Assembly: GCA_963776565.1 (NCBI GenBank)
Contig: CAVZNF010000002.1
Location: forward strand, 450,965-514,964
Length of the DNA stretch: 64,000 nucleotides
Direction of reading: 5' to 3'
Source: GMQP-bins7 sp963776565
Lineage (GTDB): Bacteria; Actinomycetota; Thermoleophilia; Gaiellales; Gaiellaceae
Part shown: positions 18,599-27,074 of the stretch, piece by piece
Numbering within the stretch: position 1 is the stretch's first letter
Layout of the letters: each line of letters opens with the position of its first letter
Translations under genes and position numbers: made by a program
The notes under the pieces: generated by a model
What the model saw: the letters and a program-made list of their open reading frames with translations, nothing else
Database searches by the model: none
Told to the model about the DNA's origin: nothing

Positions 18599-19103
18599 AT
18601 GAGTGAGATCAGGAATCCCCGCCAGCTCTTCCTTCATGAGCTCGGCGACATCTTGTACGTCGAGCGGAATCTCGTGGAAGAAGCACTGCCCAAGCTCATC
18701 GACGAAGTGCAGGACACTGAGCTAAAGACGGGCCTCAAGGAGCACTTGTCACAGACGCGGCAGCACGTCTCGAACGTCGAGCAAGGTCTTCGAGCTACTC
18801 GGCGAAACGCCGCACGAGGAGGAGTGCATCGCCTTCGAGGGGCTGAAGAAGGAGCACGAGGAGATGGTCAAGGAGTCGTCCTCGTCTCTCATCGACCTCG
18901 TCGACCTCGGGGCGGCAGCGCGCACGGAGAACTACGAGATCGCTGCCTACGAGGGGCTTCGGCGCATGGCGAAGGCTCTCGGTGAAGAGAAGGCCGTCGA
19001 GCTACTCGACGAGAACCTTTCTCAGGAGAAGGAAGCGCTTCGCTCGGTCGAAAAGATCGCGACACGGGTGAGCAACGAGTCGTTCGCGTCAGCAACGGCA
19101 TAA
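18599..19103 (+). pseudogene. DUF892 (YciE/YciF-like) ferritin-like protein, one frameshift
   Basis: About 167 residues of a four-helix ferritin-like protein of the DUF892 family, linked to stress responses. ATG 18599 gives NPRQLFLHELGDILYVERNL; after a one-base shift near 18783 (extra G in caaggtc) the frame continues FELLGETPHEEECIAFEGLKKEHEEM and the C-terminal helices AARTENYEIAAYEGL. A ribosome site (agaagga) precedes the ATG. It lies just inside the region bounded by tRNA-Lys half copies. Confidence 0.85.
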
Positions 19104-19555
19104 CGTCCACGAAGGGTTGGGTTCCGCTGTTTAACCATTGATCTGGCGCGGCGAAGTCCAACGTCGACCAGCCGGGGCCCCCCGCACATCATGCGGTGCG
19201 GGCTCCGCCGGTCGTCGGTTCGCCAGCACCCCTCTCGGTGCGGGGTAGCCTCGCGGCGGAACCCGAACCTCAGGTGTCAGTTCCACTTGGACGAGCGCGG
19301 TAAACGCGGTGCGCTGTCTACGACAAGTCGGTCATTCCGCGTTCCACAACCGGACGTCAGTCTTGATGATTCGTTCGTCCTTAGTCCGGTGGCAAATACC
19401 CGTTGAGCACAAACGCATGGCACGCGAACCGAGCGACTGCCCTCGAACACGTCCATGAGGTGCTCGTCCATGCACTTGATGGTTTTGAGCGAACGACACG
19501 AGGGCACCCGTCCCGTAGACACGAGAGGAGGTGCCGCATTCCCGCAAAGGCCCTT
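19104..19555. other. Intergenic stretch without a supported gene
   Basis: Short open frames on both strands have no family pattern. A strong ribosome-like gaggagg at 19524-19531 ends the stretch, in front of the first of two small paralogous genes. Confidence 0.5.
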
Positions 19556-19744
19556 TTGATCCGCTACCCGAACGGTGACTTCGAGTACGACTTCACCCGT
19601 CGCGTCTTTCCGGCGATCGGCGAGAAAGTGCGACGCAAGGGCGAGCTTTGGCGCGTGACGCGGATCGCCGAAACCCCCGTACCCACCGCGTACGTGGAGC
19701 CGGTCGAAGAAACGCAAGACGCGTCTCCGTCCGCGCCGATGTAG
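19556..19744 (+). CDS. Small protein, first of a tandem paralog pair
   Basis: About 62 residues read from TTG 19556. The core is LIRYPNGDFEYDFTRR ... GEKVRRKGELWRVTRI, strand-rich and similar to the next reading frame (19772-20017), which has LRFPDGDVEHRSTRG ... GALIRARGTLWRVREY. No ATG or GTG fits; a gaggagg box lies 25 bases upstream and aaagg lies 5 bases before the TTG. The frame is open further upstream without similarity. Function unknown. Confidence 0.5.
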   Translation: MIRYPNGDFEYDFTRRVFPAIGEKVRRKGELWRVTRIAETPVPTAYVEPVEETQDASPSAPM

Positions 19745-19771
19745 GCTGGACGAATCCCGAGAACGCCGATC

Positions 19772-20017
19772 CTGACCCTTCGATTCCCGGACGGCGACGT
19801 CGAGCATCGATCTACGCGCGGAGAGCTCCAGCTGGGAGCACTCATCCGAGCACGCGGAACGCTGTGGCGCGTGCGCGAGTACGTTGGCCCAACCGTGCTC
19901 CTTGAGTCCGCCGACCCACTTCCCCTCGACGGGGCTCCGACTCCGAGCGCCCCAACGGTCATCCCGACAGGGCTCGGCGATGGGCCGCTGACGGTCGAGA
20001 TCCTCTCGGCAGCCTGA
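19772..20017 (+). CDS. Small protein, second of a tandem paralog pair
   Basis: About 81 residues in the same frame as the preceding small gene, separated from it by one TAG and nine codons. It shares the pattern (L/I)RxPxGDxE...GxxxRxxGxLWRVxxxxxPT with its neighbour and adds a Pro-rich linker and TVEILSAA tail. It has no ATG, GTG or TTG start; CTG 19772 is the best position. It may depend on a non-standard start or on stop readthrough, or the pair may be one gene split by a mutation. Confidence 0.4.
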   Translation: MTLRFPDGDVEHRSTRGELQLGALIRARGTLWRVREYVGPTVLLESADPLPLDGAPTPSAPTVIPTGLGDGPLTVEILSAA

Positions 20018-20173
20018 CCCGGTTTCACCCTTTCGCTTAGGTCACGGGGCCCGAATCGGTGGTGCCCGTGCCGAAGTCATCGGTGCGCTCCGTGAGCCGC
20101 GCTCCAAGAGCAGTATCCGCGAAGCGACACTCTTGAAACGTCGAGTGTCCTTTTCAGTCCGTAGTGCCGACGG

Positions 20174-21149
20174 CTAGCCCCGCGCTGCAGCCTGGAGCTC
20201 AACCTCGGCCGGCTCGCCTCGGCGGAGCTCGCGACTGCGCTCCGCCTCCGCGTTGAGTTCTGCGCCAAACAGGAGAGCGAGCGCACTAAGCCAGAGCCAG
20301 GTGAGCATGACGATAACTGCCGCCACCGATCCCCAGGCCTTGTTGTACGAGCCGAACTGGCTGACAAAAACAGCGAACGCACCGGATCCAATGAGCCATA
20401 CGACAACTGCCGACGCAGTACCGAAGGTCAGAAACTGCCACCGGGGATGGTCGACGTCGGGGCCCAGATAGAGAATCGCCGCGAATGCGACCAGAAGACC
20501 AAGAATCAGCACCGGCCACTGCGCCGTCCACCACAGCCAGTCGATGAAGGCCTCAATGCCGACAGCTTCACCTATCCACCCTGAGAGCTGCGGGCCAAGC
20601 ACGAGGAGCGCGAAGGCGAGGACAAACGCGAACAGCATCAAGATCACCATCACCAGCGCAGTCAGCCGGCGCTTGAGGAAGCCTCGCGTCTCGTCGCGTT
20701 CATAGGCGCTATTGAGCGCCCACATGAGCGTCTGCATCGCGCCGGTCAGCGACCATGCGGCCAGCACCGTCCCGACAAGCGCCATCGCGATCCCCGAGCT
20801 TGCGTTGTTTTCCGATGACTCGCGTCAGGCTGTCATCGACCAACGTCAGCGCCTCGCGCGGGACGACGCCTGCGAGCTTCTCGGTGATTGTCCCGATCGC
20901 ATCGGGACTCGCAAACAAGCTGAACAACCCGACGGCGACGAGTAGCAAAGCCGGAATCGCCAAAAACGAGTAGTAGGCGATGGCGGCCGCAAGGTTGGTG
21001 ATGTGGTCATCAAGCGCTTCCTTGCTGGCTCGAACGACGATCGCCTGATAGTCGCGGAGCGAGAGTTCGGCTAGTGTCGGATCTGGAAGGCTCGGTTCGT
21101 CGTGCTCTGGTTGCGGCTGGGGCGCCGCCTCGGGCGGACTAGTAGTCAC
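20174..21149 (-). pseudogene. YihY/BrkB family membrane protein (copy 1), one frameshift
   Basis: Integral membrane protein of about 324 residues. The N-terminus is Pro/Glu-rich and cytosolic; the family phrase LAAAIAYYSFLAIPALLLVA is the first span; five further spans follow (LVMVILMLFAFVLAFALLV and VAAVIVMLTWLWLSALALLF among them). A single missing base near 20810, after SLTRVI, breaks the frame; the duplicate at 52.2 kb reads straight through that position. The family was once named ribonuclease BN, but its role is unclear. ATG 21149 overlaps the stop of the small upstream gene. Confidence 0.85.
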
Positions 21150-21414
21150 GGACTTTTAGCGCGCAGGCACGTCCGCGGGATCCGGCGGAATCTGACGGTT
21201 GAGCTTCCGGCGGTTGCGGATTCGACCGAGGCTCCCGCTCCGGGATCAGACCTGGGCCAGACGGCTCAGGCACAGGCACCGGAACGCCTGGTCCGGGTGC
21301 AATTGGGCTCGGTTCATCCATGAGCCATTTGATGCCCGTGGGACGTGCGCGGCAAACCCGCTTGGCGAGCTCTCGCACGTACTCGTCGGGAATCCGCAGA
21401 CCGGCGAGATACAC
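21139..21414 (-). CDS. Small protein coupled to BrkB gene
   Basis: A 91-residue protein starting MYLAGLRIPDEYVRELAKRV, followed by a Pro-rich linker (GPGVPVPVPEPSGPG) and a basic tail. The N-terminal 30 residues look like a short helical motif; no family is recognised. Its stop overlaps the BrkB start by 11 bases, so the two are translated together. A copy with compensating one-base indels lies at 52648-52857. Confidence 0.6.
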   Translation of the reverse strand: MYLAGLRIPDEYVRELAKRVCRARPTGIKWLMDEPSPIAPGPGVPVPVPEPSGPGLIPEREPRSNPQPPEAQPSDSAGSRGRACALKVRDY

Positions 21415-21562
21415 GGAGCCGAAGGTACCCCGGGAGCGAGCGTTTCTTAACCGCCCCAGCGGCGCCGGCGTAATAGGGCGCGCACGATTTCAGGCGCCGC
21501 GTGGCTGACGAAGTCGCCATCCTCGGGGCGGCGGTGAGCCGAGGTTCGCTGCCGTCTTGCAC

Positions 21563-22237
21563 CTAGCCGGACGTTGCCGTCTCGTCGTGCGGCGCACCGA
21601 CAGGCTTGGATTCGGGAGATCCGCGCTGACGAAGGTAGATCGTGAAAACCACCATCGTGCCGACGGCGAGGAACTCGGACTGCCAATTCTGGAGGGTCTT
21701 CTCCCAGAAATCGGGGTCGAGGAGATAGCGGCTCCAGGAGACGGGCGCCGCGTCGTGCGTCGCCTGCTCTGCGTTGAAGACACGCCAGTTGTTGAGGGAT
21801 TGGCCGAACCAGGTCGCAAAGAAGATGAGCGTCATCACGATCAGCAGCGAGTTCTCGTAGATGCGCGTGCGGAAGTCGTCCGCCTTCGCCCACCGTGAGC
21901 CGCGCATCGGTGTATGGGGCCCAATCTGCTGCTGCTCGTCGCTTTCGATCCCTGCGTCGCCGAGGGCCTTCGACTCGTTCGAGCCCTTCTGGACGAGCCA
22001 GATCGTCGCGCCGATGAAGAGCGAGAACTGCAGGAACTCGGACTGCCAGTTCTCCATCACCGCACCGCCGAAGCTCGGCGAAAGCACGTACTGCCACCAG
22101 GAGAGGGTTTGCTCCCCGTGCGCTGCCTGCTCCGCGTTGAAGTTGCGCTGGCCCGCGAACGCTTGGCCGACGAGCGTTGCCAGGAAGATCGTGGCGAAGA
22201 AGAGCGAAAGTCCGTTTTCTCGGGCGAAGCGTTTCAT
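21563..22237 (-). CDS. DUF6766-like membrane protein
   Basis: A 224-residue protein built from two similar halves. Each half has a hydrophobic span (LSLFFATIFLATLVGQAFAG; LIVMTLIFFATWFGQSL), a region with a conserved Asn-Ala-Glu-Gln (FNAEQAxH), the phrase ENWQSEFLQF or QNWQSEFLAV, and a second span ending in a QKGS/QRGS turn. I know this pattern as DUF6766, function unknown. ATG 22237 overlaps the stop of a tiny membrane ORF upstream. It lies within the region bounded by tRNA-Lys half copies. Confidence 0.75.
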   Translation of the reverse strand: MKRFARENGLSLFFATIFLATLVGQAFAGQRNFNAEQAAHGEQTLSWWQYVLSPSFGGAVMENWQSEFLQFSLFIGATIWLVQKGSNESKALGDAGIESDEQQQIGPHTPMRGSRWAKADDFRTRIYENSLLIVMTLIFFATWFGQSLNNWRVFNAEQATHDAAPVSWSRYLLDPDFWEKTLQNWQSEFLAVGTMVVFTIYLRQRGSPESKPVGAPHDETATSG

Positions 22238-22308
22238 TGCTGGGTAAGCCCGACGGTGACGAAGAGGACGATGCCCCCCACGATCAGCACCGAGTACAGG
22301 ACGAACAT
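22234..22308 (-). CDS. Tiny single-span membrane protein
   Basis: A 24-residue peptide (start MFVLYSVLIVGGIVLF, end GLTQQ) that is almost entirely one membrane span. Its TGA overlaps the ATG of the DUF6766-like gene (ATGA), the usual sign of coupling. An in-frame GTG three codons upstream is an alternative start. Confidence 0.5.
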   Translation of the reverse strand: MFVLYSVLIVGGIVLFVTVGLTQQ

Positions 22309-22519
22309 CGCGCGCACGATGTGAGCCGAGTTCCTCTCGAAGGCCGCCGGCCCTGCTGGGCGACGCTCGGATCACATGACGACGGTGCGCTGTGCGGGTT
22401 CCGGACGGGGATCAGACCGATGCTCTGACGATGAAGCTCGCCAGCACCTCGAAGTACCCTATCCCGCGAGATGACGGAGTCCGCTGGATGCAAAATTTGG
22501 CTCTATTCTGTCTTTTCTT

Positions 22520-22566
22520 CGATGGGCCGGGCAGGGATCGAACCTGCGACCTTGGGATTAAAAGTC
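22520..22566 (-). repeat. 3'-half copy of tRNA-Lys (att-like, distal end of island)
   Basis: Bases 22520-22566 match 38720-38766, the 3' half of the intact tRNA-Lys plus the base after it, at all but one position and in the same orientation. The match stops inside the anticodon arm. It is the outer end of the 16-kb block that carries the sugar genes. Confidence 0.88.
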
Positions 22567-22699
22567 TCGACAAGGCGGGCGCAGGTCAATGCAGCCGACT
22601 GAAAATGCCTGCAATCTGCACGGAGCGATGTCGCAGGGAAGTGCAACGGAATGCAGACGGCGGAGACACGGCGGTACTCCGATTCGTACTCCACCCGAC

Positions 22700-22928
22700 G
22701 CCTGGGCGAGAGTACGCTCGCGGGCTGCTGTCGATCTTGCGGCACTGGAAGGCTCGATCCCGCTTGTCGCAGCCCCATCACTTCGTCACGACCACGAGGA
22801 CGGGCCGACCGCTTGAGCATCGCGAGGCTGCCCGTCGTCTCGCAAGCGTCGTGAAGAGGGCCGGACTGGACATCGATGGCCTGCCCAGAATCACGCCGCA
22901 TCAGTTGAGGTACGGGTCATCTGCGTAG
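22700..22928 (+). pseudogene. Tyrosine recombinase (phage-type integrase) C-terminal relic
   Basis: The frame reads KARSRLSQPHHFV then TRTGRPLEHREAARRLASVV, typical of the region before box II in phage-type integrases, and ITPHQLRYGSSA-stop, where HQLR corresponds to the catalytic HxLR. The N-terminal arm/core-binding domains and the final His/Trp and Tyr are absent. It lies 130 bases inside the tRNA-Lys half copy. It could have driven the integration that produced the flanking repeats, but is now non-functional. Confidence 0.65.
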
Positions 22929-23041
22929 ACCTTGTCGGAGGTTCGAATCCTTCAGAGGCATGGCATCAAAGCCCCTGGTGCGAATCCATGCGATCTGGCT
23001 GTCGTACCCTAGAATTCTTCGCCGAATCGAAAGGACGCGCG

Positions 23042-24130
23042 ATGGCCCAGGTGAGCTACGTCAACGCAACCTGCATATATGCGAAAAACCCTGTCCCGGC
23101 CGTCAACGAACTCAACCTAGAGATCGCTGACGGTGAGTTCATGGTGCTCGTCGGCCCTTCGGGCTCTGGCAAGTCGACGGCCCTGCGCATGCTCGCCGGG
23201 CTCGAGCCGGTCAGCGGTGGAACGGTACAAATCGGCGGCGAGGACGTCTCAGACAAGGCTCCGAGGGACCGGGACATCGCCATGGTTTTCCAGAACTACG
23301 CGCTGTACCCCCACATGTCAGTCGCAGAAAACATGGGCTTCGCCCTGAAGCTGAGGGGCGTAAAGACGAAGGAGCGGCAGGCGAAGGTGCACGAGGCAGC
23401 GGCGATGCTCGACCTCGAGGAGTACCTAGACCGCAGACCCGGCGCGCTCTCCGGCGGCCAGAGACAGCGCGTCGCAATGGGCAGGGCCGTCGTGCGAGAG
23501 CCGAGTGTCTTCCTCATGGATGAGCCGCTGTCGAATCTCGACGCCCAGCTGCGCGTCGAGACGCGTGCGCACATCGCCGCACTTCAAGCGCGGCTCGGCA
23601 CAACCACGATCTACGTCACACACGACCAGGTCGAGGCGCTGACGATGGGACATCGTGTCGCGGTGCTCCGGGACGGGCTCTTGCAACAGGTTGACACGCC
23701 GCGCAACCTCTATGACTCCCCGGTGAATGAGTTCGTGGCCGGTTTCATCGGCTCCCCGGCGATGAACCTCCGCGAGGCACGCCTCGTTCCAGGCGGCGCT
23801 CTACTGGGCGAGATCGTGATACCGCTGAGCCAAGAAACGCTCGCTGCGGCACACCGAGCCGGCCTCGAGACCGTGATACTCGGCCTCCGGCCCGAGGCCT
23901 ACACGAGTAGCCCTGACGGCCCCCTCCGGCTGCACGTGGCCCTCATCGAGGAGCTCGGCGCCGACGCGTACATCTACGGACAGCTCCCTGGAGACGACCC
24001 GAACAGCAAGCCGTTCGTCGTGCGTCACAGCGGCCGCGTCCCGCCGGTCGTCGGAGATGTTGTCGGCCTCGACGTGACCCCGGGCACCGAGCTCATCTTC
24101 CATCCGGCCACCGGCGCGCGGGTGAAGTAG
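23042..24130 (+). CDS. Sugar ABC transporter ATPase (MsmK/UgpC type)
   Basis: A 362-residue ATPase of the kind that energises several MalFG-type sugar importers. Walker A GPSGSGKST lies near residue 39, the Q-loop in FQNYALYPHM, signature LSGGQRQRVAMGRA, Walker B VFLMDEPLSNLDA, and the switch His in YVTHDQ. A C-terminal OB-fold regulatory domain follows from about residue 240 (ILGLRPEAY). ATG 23042 is used although the frame is open to 22988. The permeases and binding protein of the island (29.5-33 kb) lack their own ATPase, so this is the likely partner. Confidence 0.93.
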   Translation: MAQVSYVNATCIYAKNPVPAVNELNLEIADGEFMVLVGPSGSGKSTALRMLAGLEPVSGGTVQIGGEDVSDKAPRDRDIAMVFQNYALYPHMSVAENMGFALKLRGVKTKERQAKVHEAAAMLDLEEYLDRRPGALSGGQRQRVAMGRAVVREPSVFLMDEPLSNLDAQLRVETRAHIAALQARLGTTTIYVTHDQVEALTMGHRVAVLRDGLLQQVDTPRNLYDSPVNEFVAGFIGSPAMNLREARLVPGGALLGEIVIPLSQETLAAAHRAGLETVILGLRPEAYTSSPDGPLRLHVALIEELGADAYIYGQLPGDDPNSKPFVVRHSGRVPPVVGDVVGLDVTPGTELIFHPATGARVK

Positions 24131-24234
24131 GGAGGCGCCGGGCGAGCGGCTCGCCGGTCCCGAGCTGCCGTGGTGCAGAGGTTTCGGACCGTTTTGCCGA
24201 CAGTCGACGTTCGCCGATTCCAGGAGATGGATCG

Positions 24235-25830
24235 ATGTCCCGCAAGTTCCTCACGCGCCCAACCGGGGCGCGCCTGCAGAGTCAGTCCACCGTGTCCGCG
24301 GTTGCAGCGTTCCCGGGCGCGCCGAGTCCGAGCGCATCGTTCGACTGGCGTCGGCGAGCGATCGACTACGACTCGTTCGTCTACGACTGGTCGCAGCCAG
24401 GCCGGTTTCCGACGATCGCGTGGGATCACACGCACTACAACATGCGTGACGACACCTACAAGATGCCGTCCTACTACGGCGATGGCCGGCTCGACACGGA
24501 CGGCACGCAGGAAGCGCTCGGCCAGATCGCATCCGTCGTCGGGGCGACGCTCGTAGGAATCGACAAGTCGAGCCAGGACGGCATCGACTACGTCGACATG
24601 CTGCGCACGTTCTACTCGCCCCGCCTCGGGATCGCACTGAACCAACCCACCGTGCAAACCGCCCTGGCGGGCCAGGCCGACCTCCACGGCGGTCACAGCT
24701 ACTGGTACACGACTGCAGCGAACGTCCTCTACTACATGCTCGGCGCGCAGTACCCGAATGCGACGAGCATGACCGACATGTTGCGGAGCATCGCCGACAC
24801 GTTCTGCGATCAGGTTGTCGCTCTCGGCGGCGCGAGCGCGAACTTCGACGGGCAGGGATTCGACTTCTCGACGGGGACGAAGAACGCCGGCAACCGAAAC
24901 GAGGGTGGCGACGGGGCGGCCGGCACGGCTGCGATCGAGCTGTGGGCCCATGCCAAGTTCGGCGACGCGAAGTACCTCCAGGCGGCGATGTGGTCGATGG
25001 ACTACCTCGAACGCTCAGAGTCGAGTCTCTTCTACGAGATGCTGCCCCAGATGGCGCCGTACCTCGCGGCGAGAATGAATGCGCAATTCGGCACCGACTA
25101 CGACGTCCGCAAGTACTTCGACTGGATCCTCGGCGGATCAGTCGTACGCCCCGGGTGGGGAACGATCCTCGAGCGCTGGGGGAGCTACGACGCCTACGGC
25201 CTCATCGGCAGTCAAACCGACGGCGGCGGCTACGCCTTTGCGATGAACACCTTTTCCGCACCGCTCTTTGCGGCCGCCGCGAAGTACGACCCGAGGTTCG
25301 CGGACACTGTCGGCCGGTGGATGTTGAACATCCACAATGCAGCCCGCTTCTACTACCCGGACCAGATGCCGGTCGGGAATCAGTGGTACGGAGCCACCTA
25401 CATCGAGGACCCGGCGCACGTCATTCCATATGAGGGGCTCCGCGCGACGGAGAACGGCCACACTCCGAACGCGACGGGCGACCCCGCCGCCTACTGGCAG
25501 CAGTGGGGGCTGAACCCCGACGTCACCAGCGACCTCGGTCTCTACGGCGGGAGTTGGGTCGGGTTCCTCGGGGGCTCGGTCAGTGCCACGAACGTCCCCA
25601 ACGTCCTGCGGACGGACCTGAATGCACTCGACTTCTACGCGACCTCGTCGGATCCGACCTACCTCTACTTCAACCCGACGTCCGGCCCCGTCGGCGTCGA
25701 GGTGACGCCGGCCGGCGCATCGGATCTCCATGACGAAGTCACGGGCCGGGTGCTGCCGCAGAACGTCTCCGGAACGCAAACGGTGACGATCCCGCCTGGT
25801 TCGACGATCCTCGTGGTCGCTCCCACCTAA
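24235..25830 (+). CDS. Uncharacterised carbohydrate-linked protein (toroid plus beta-sandwich?)
   Basis: A 531-residue protein without a recognised family. Residues 35-450 are rich in helix-forming, aromatic and Asp/Gly-rich turns (HSYWYTTAANVLYYML, GGDGAAGTAAIELWAHAKFG, MLNIHNAARFYYPDQMP), as in alpha/alpha toroid carbohydrate enzymes; the last 80 residues look like a beta-sandwich (TGRVLPQNVSGTQTVTIPPG). A clear signal peptide is lacking. It follows the ATPase gene by 104 bases, and its 3' end overlaps the convergent GH130-like gene by 4 bases. The toroid idea is inference from pattern only. Confidence 0.7.
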   Translation: MSRKFLTRPTGARLQSQSTVSAVAAFPGAPSPSASFDWRRRAIDYDSFVYDWSQPGRFPTIAWDHTHYNMRDDTYKMPSYYGDGRLDTDGTQEALGQIASVVGATLVGIDKSSQDGIDYVDMLRTFYSPRLGIALNQPTVQTALAGQADLHGGHSYWYTTAANVLYYMLGAQYPNATSMTDMLRSIADTFCDQVVALGGASANFDGQGFDFSTGTKNAGNRNEGGDGAAGTAAIELWAHAKFGDAKYLQAAMWSMDYLERSESSLFYEMLPQMAPYLAARMNAQFGTDYDVRKYFDWILGGSVVRPGWGTILERWGSYDAYGLIGSQTDGGGYAFAMNTFSAPLFAAAAKYDPRFADTVGRWMLNIHNAARFYYPDQMPVGNQWYGATYIEDPAHVIPYEGLRATENGHTPNATGDPAAYWQQWGLNPDVTSDLGLYGGSWVGFLGGSVSATNVPNVLRTDLNALDFYATSSDPTYLYFNPTSGPVGVEVTPAGASDLHDEVTGRVLPQNVSGTQTVTIPPGSTILVVAPT

Positions 25831-26891
25831 CGGTCGTGCGGTGTCTCAACACGCGCGGAGCGGTAGAAGGAGAGCTCGCGGACACCGGCGGACGCGTCCC
25901 ATCCCTGGGCGAAGAGCCAGGTCCCGCCGTGCTGGAGCAGTCCGCCCCAGGACAAGGATCCGCCCTTGTTGAGCGAGATCTGCCTGAACGGGCTGTCGCG
26001 GTGGTAGAGAGCCTGTGCTGCGAACGTCCCCGCTGCGTCCGCCCTGCAGAAGATGTCGAGGACGATGCGCCCGTCGTCGAAGGCGGCGGCGCATGCCACC
26101 TCGTGCAGGAGACCTTCGAGCGGTGCGAGGTCGAGGTAATGCCGCTCTTCGAACTGCCAGTGAACGAGGTCCTCGGACAGGCCTATCTGCAGAGTTCCAT
26201 TGCATCCTTCGGACAGATACATGAGGAATTCACCGCCGACCCGAACGGCATCGCCGTTCGCGTCACGCGGGATGACAGCGCCCTTGCACCACAGTCTGGA
26301 GACCTCGTGCGGGACGATCGGTCCGATCTTCGTCCAGTTGACCAGGTCGTCGGAGACCGCCAGGTTGATGTCGCACCCGATGTCCTCGATCGCGTAGTTG
26401 GGTGAGAGATGGCGAGCGGCGTCAGCAGGGTCGACGGGAAAGACAGCGTTGTAGAAGAGGAAGTACCGTCCATCCGCGCGATAGATCTTCGGGTCCTCGC
26501 AGCCGTGCAGCTCGTTGTCCATGGTGGGGTAGATCAACGGATTGCGGGAACTGTCGGTCCAGCCTGTGGCGGGATCGTGGACGGCCATGCCGATCCGGCT
26601 TGCGGTGGACTCCATGCTGGGCGATGCCCGGTAGAACACCACGAGTCGACCGTCGTGCCGGATCAGCGACGGGTTGAAGATGGCTGAGGCGGTCCACCCG
26701 ATGCCGGTTGGGTCGGGCCATTGGCCGCTCGGCGCGAAGGTGAGCGACGAGTCGCGACGGAACGGGCCGATCGCCCAGTCGGGGGTGTGTTCATAGTGGG
26801 CCGAGAAGTGATCCTGGGAAAGGTGCTGCTTGGTGAGGGCGGCCGCGTCGTGGTAGTTGGCGGCCAGCCCATGCTGGGTCAGCGGTAGCAT
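25827..26891 (-). CDS. GH130/GH43-like beta-propeller enzyme
   Basis: A 354-residue protein with repeated propeller phrases: FNPSLIRHDGRLVVFYRAS, then GCEDPKIYRADGRYFLFYNA, then INLAVSDDLVNW and QIGLSEDLVHW. The EDPKI motif is where GH130 enzymes hold their catalytic Asp. It lacks the GxGPPP...YHGV segment seen in the other two GH130 proteins here, so it may be a divergent subgroup or a GH43/GH117-like hydrolase. No signal peptide. It is divergent from the GH130 gene at 27075 across a 183-base intergenic region, which must hold both promoters. Confidence 0.75.
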   Translation of the reverse strand: MLPLTQHGLAANYHDAAALTKQHLSQDHFSAHYEHTPDWAIGPFRRDSSLTFAPSGQWPDPTGIGWTASAIFNPSLIRHDGRLVVFYRASPSMESTASRIGMAVHDPATGWTDSSRNPLIYPTMDNELHGCEDPKIYRADGRYFLFYNAVFPVDPADAARHLSPNYAIEDIGCDINLAVSDDLVNWTKIGPIVPHEVSRLWCKGAVIPRDANGDAVRVGGEFLMYLSEGCNGTLQIGLSEDLVHWQFEERHYLDLAPLEGLLHEVACAAAFDDGRIVLDIFCRADAAGTFAAQALYHRDSPFRQISLNKGGSLSWGGLLQHGGTWLFAQGWDASAGVRELSFYRSARVETPHDR

Positions 26892-27074
26892 GATCTCCTA
26901 GGTGGTGAGCTGGGCGCCGACGTCGAGCTCGTCCATCACAGCGTGGCCGGCAGCCATATATTCCCGAACGATTCTTGATCCGCGGTCTGATCGATGGTGC
27001 GGCCACGAGATGACGACGACTGCGCATCAGGACGCCGGACACTCCCTGCTCCTTCAACCGATCGAAGGAAGTCC

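Larger units (their letters stand above)
20041..21467. repeat. Copy 1 of a duplicated segment (BrkB plus small upstream gene)
   Basis: This segment recurs in the same orientation at 50939-52907. By eye the shared parts are closely similar. The match starts at gtcacggggc and ends at aaccgccccagcg. Copy 1 lacks about 510 bases present at 51004-51516 of copy 2. Confidence 0.8.

Noticed and set aside
22503..22901. Minus-strand frame ending NPKVAGSIPARPIEEKTE as a possible integrase C-terminus
   Set aside because: The ending is produced by the tRNA half copy. The only integrase-like residues are on the plus strand at 22700-22928.
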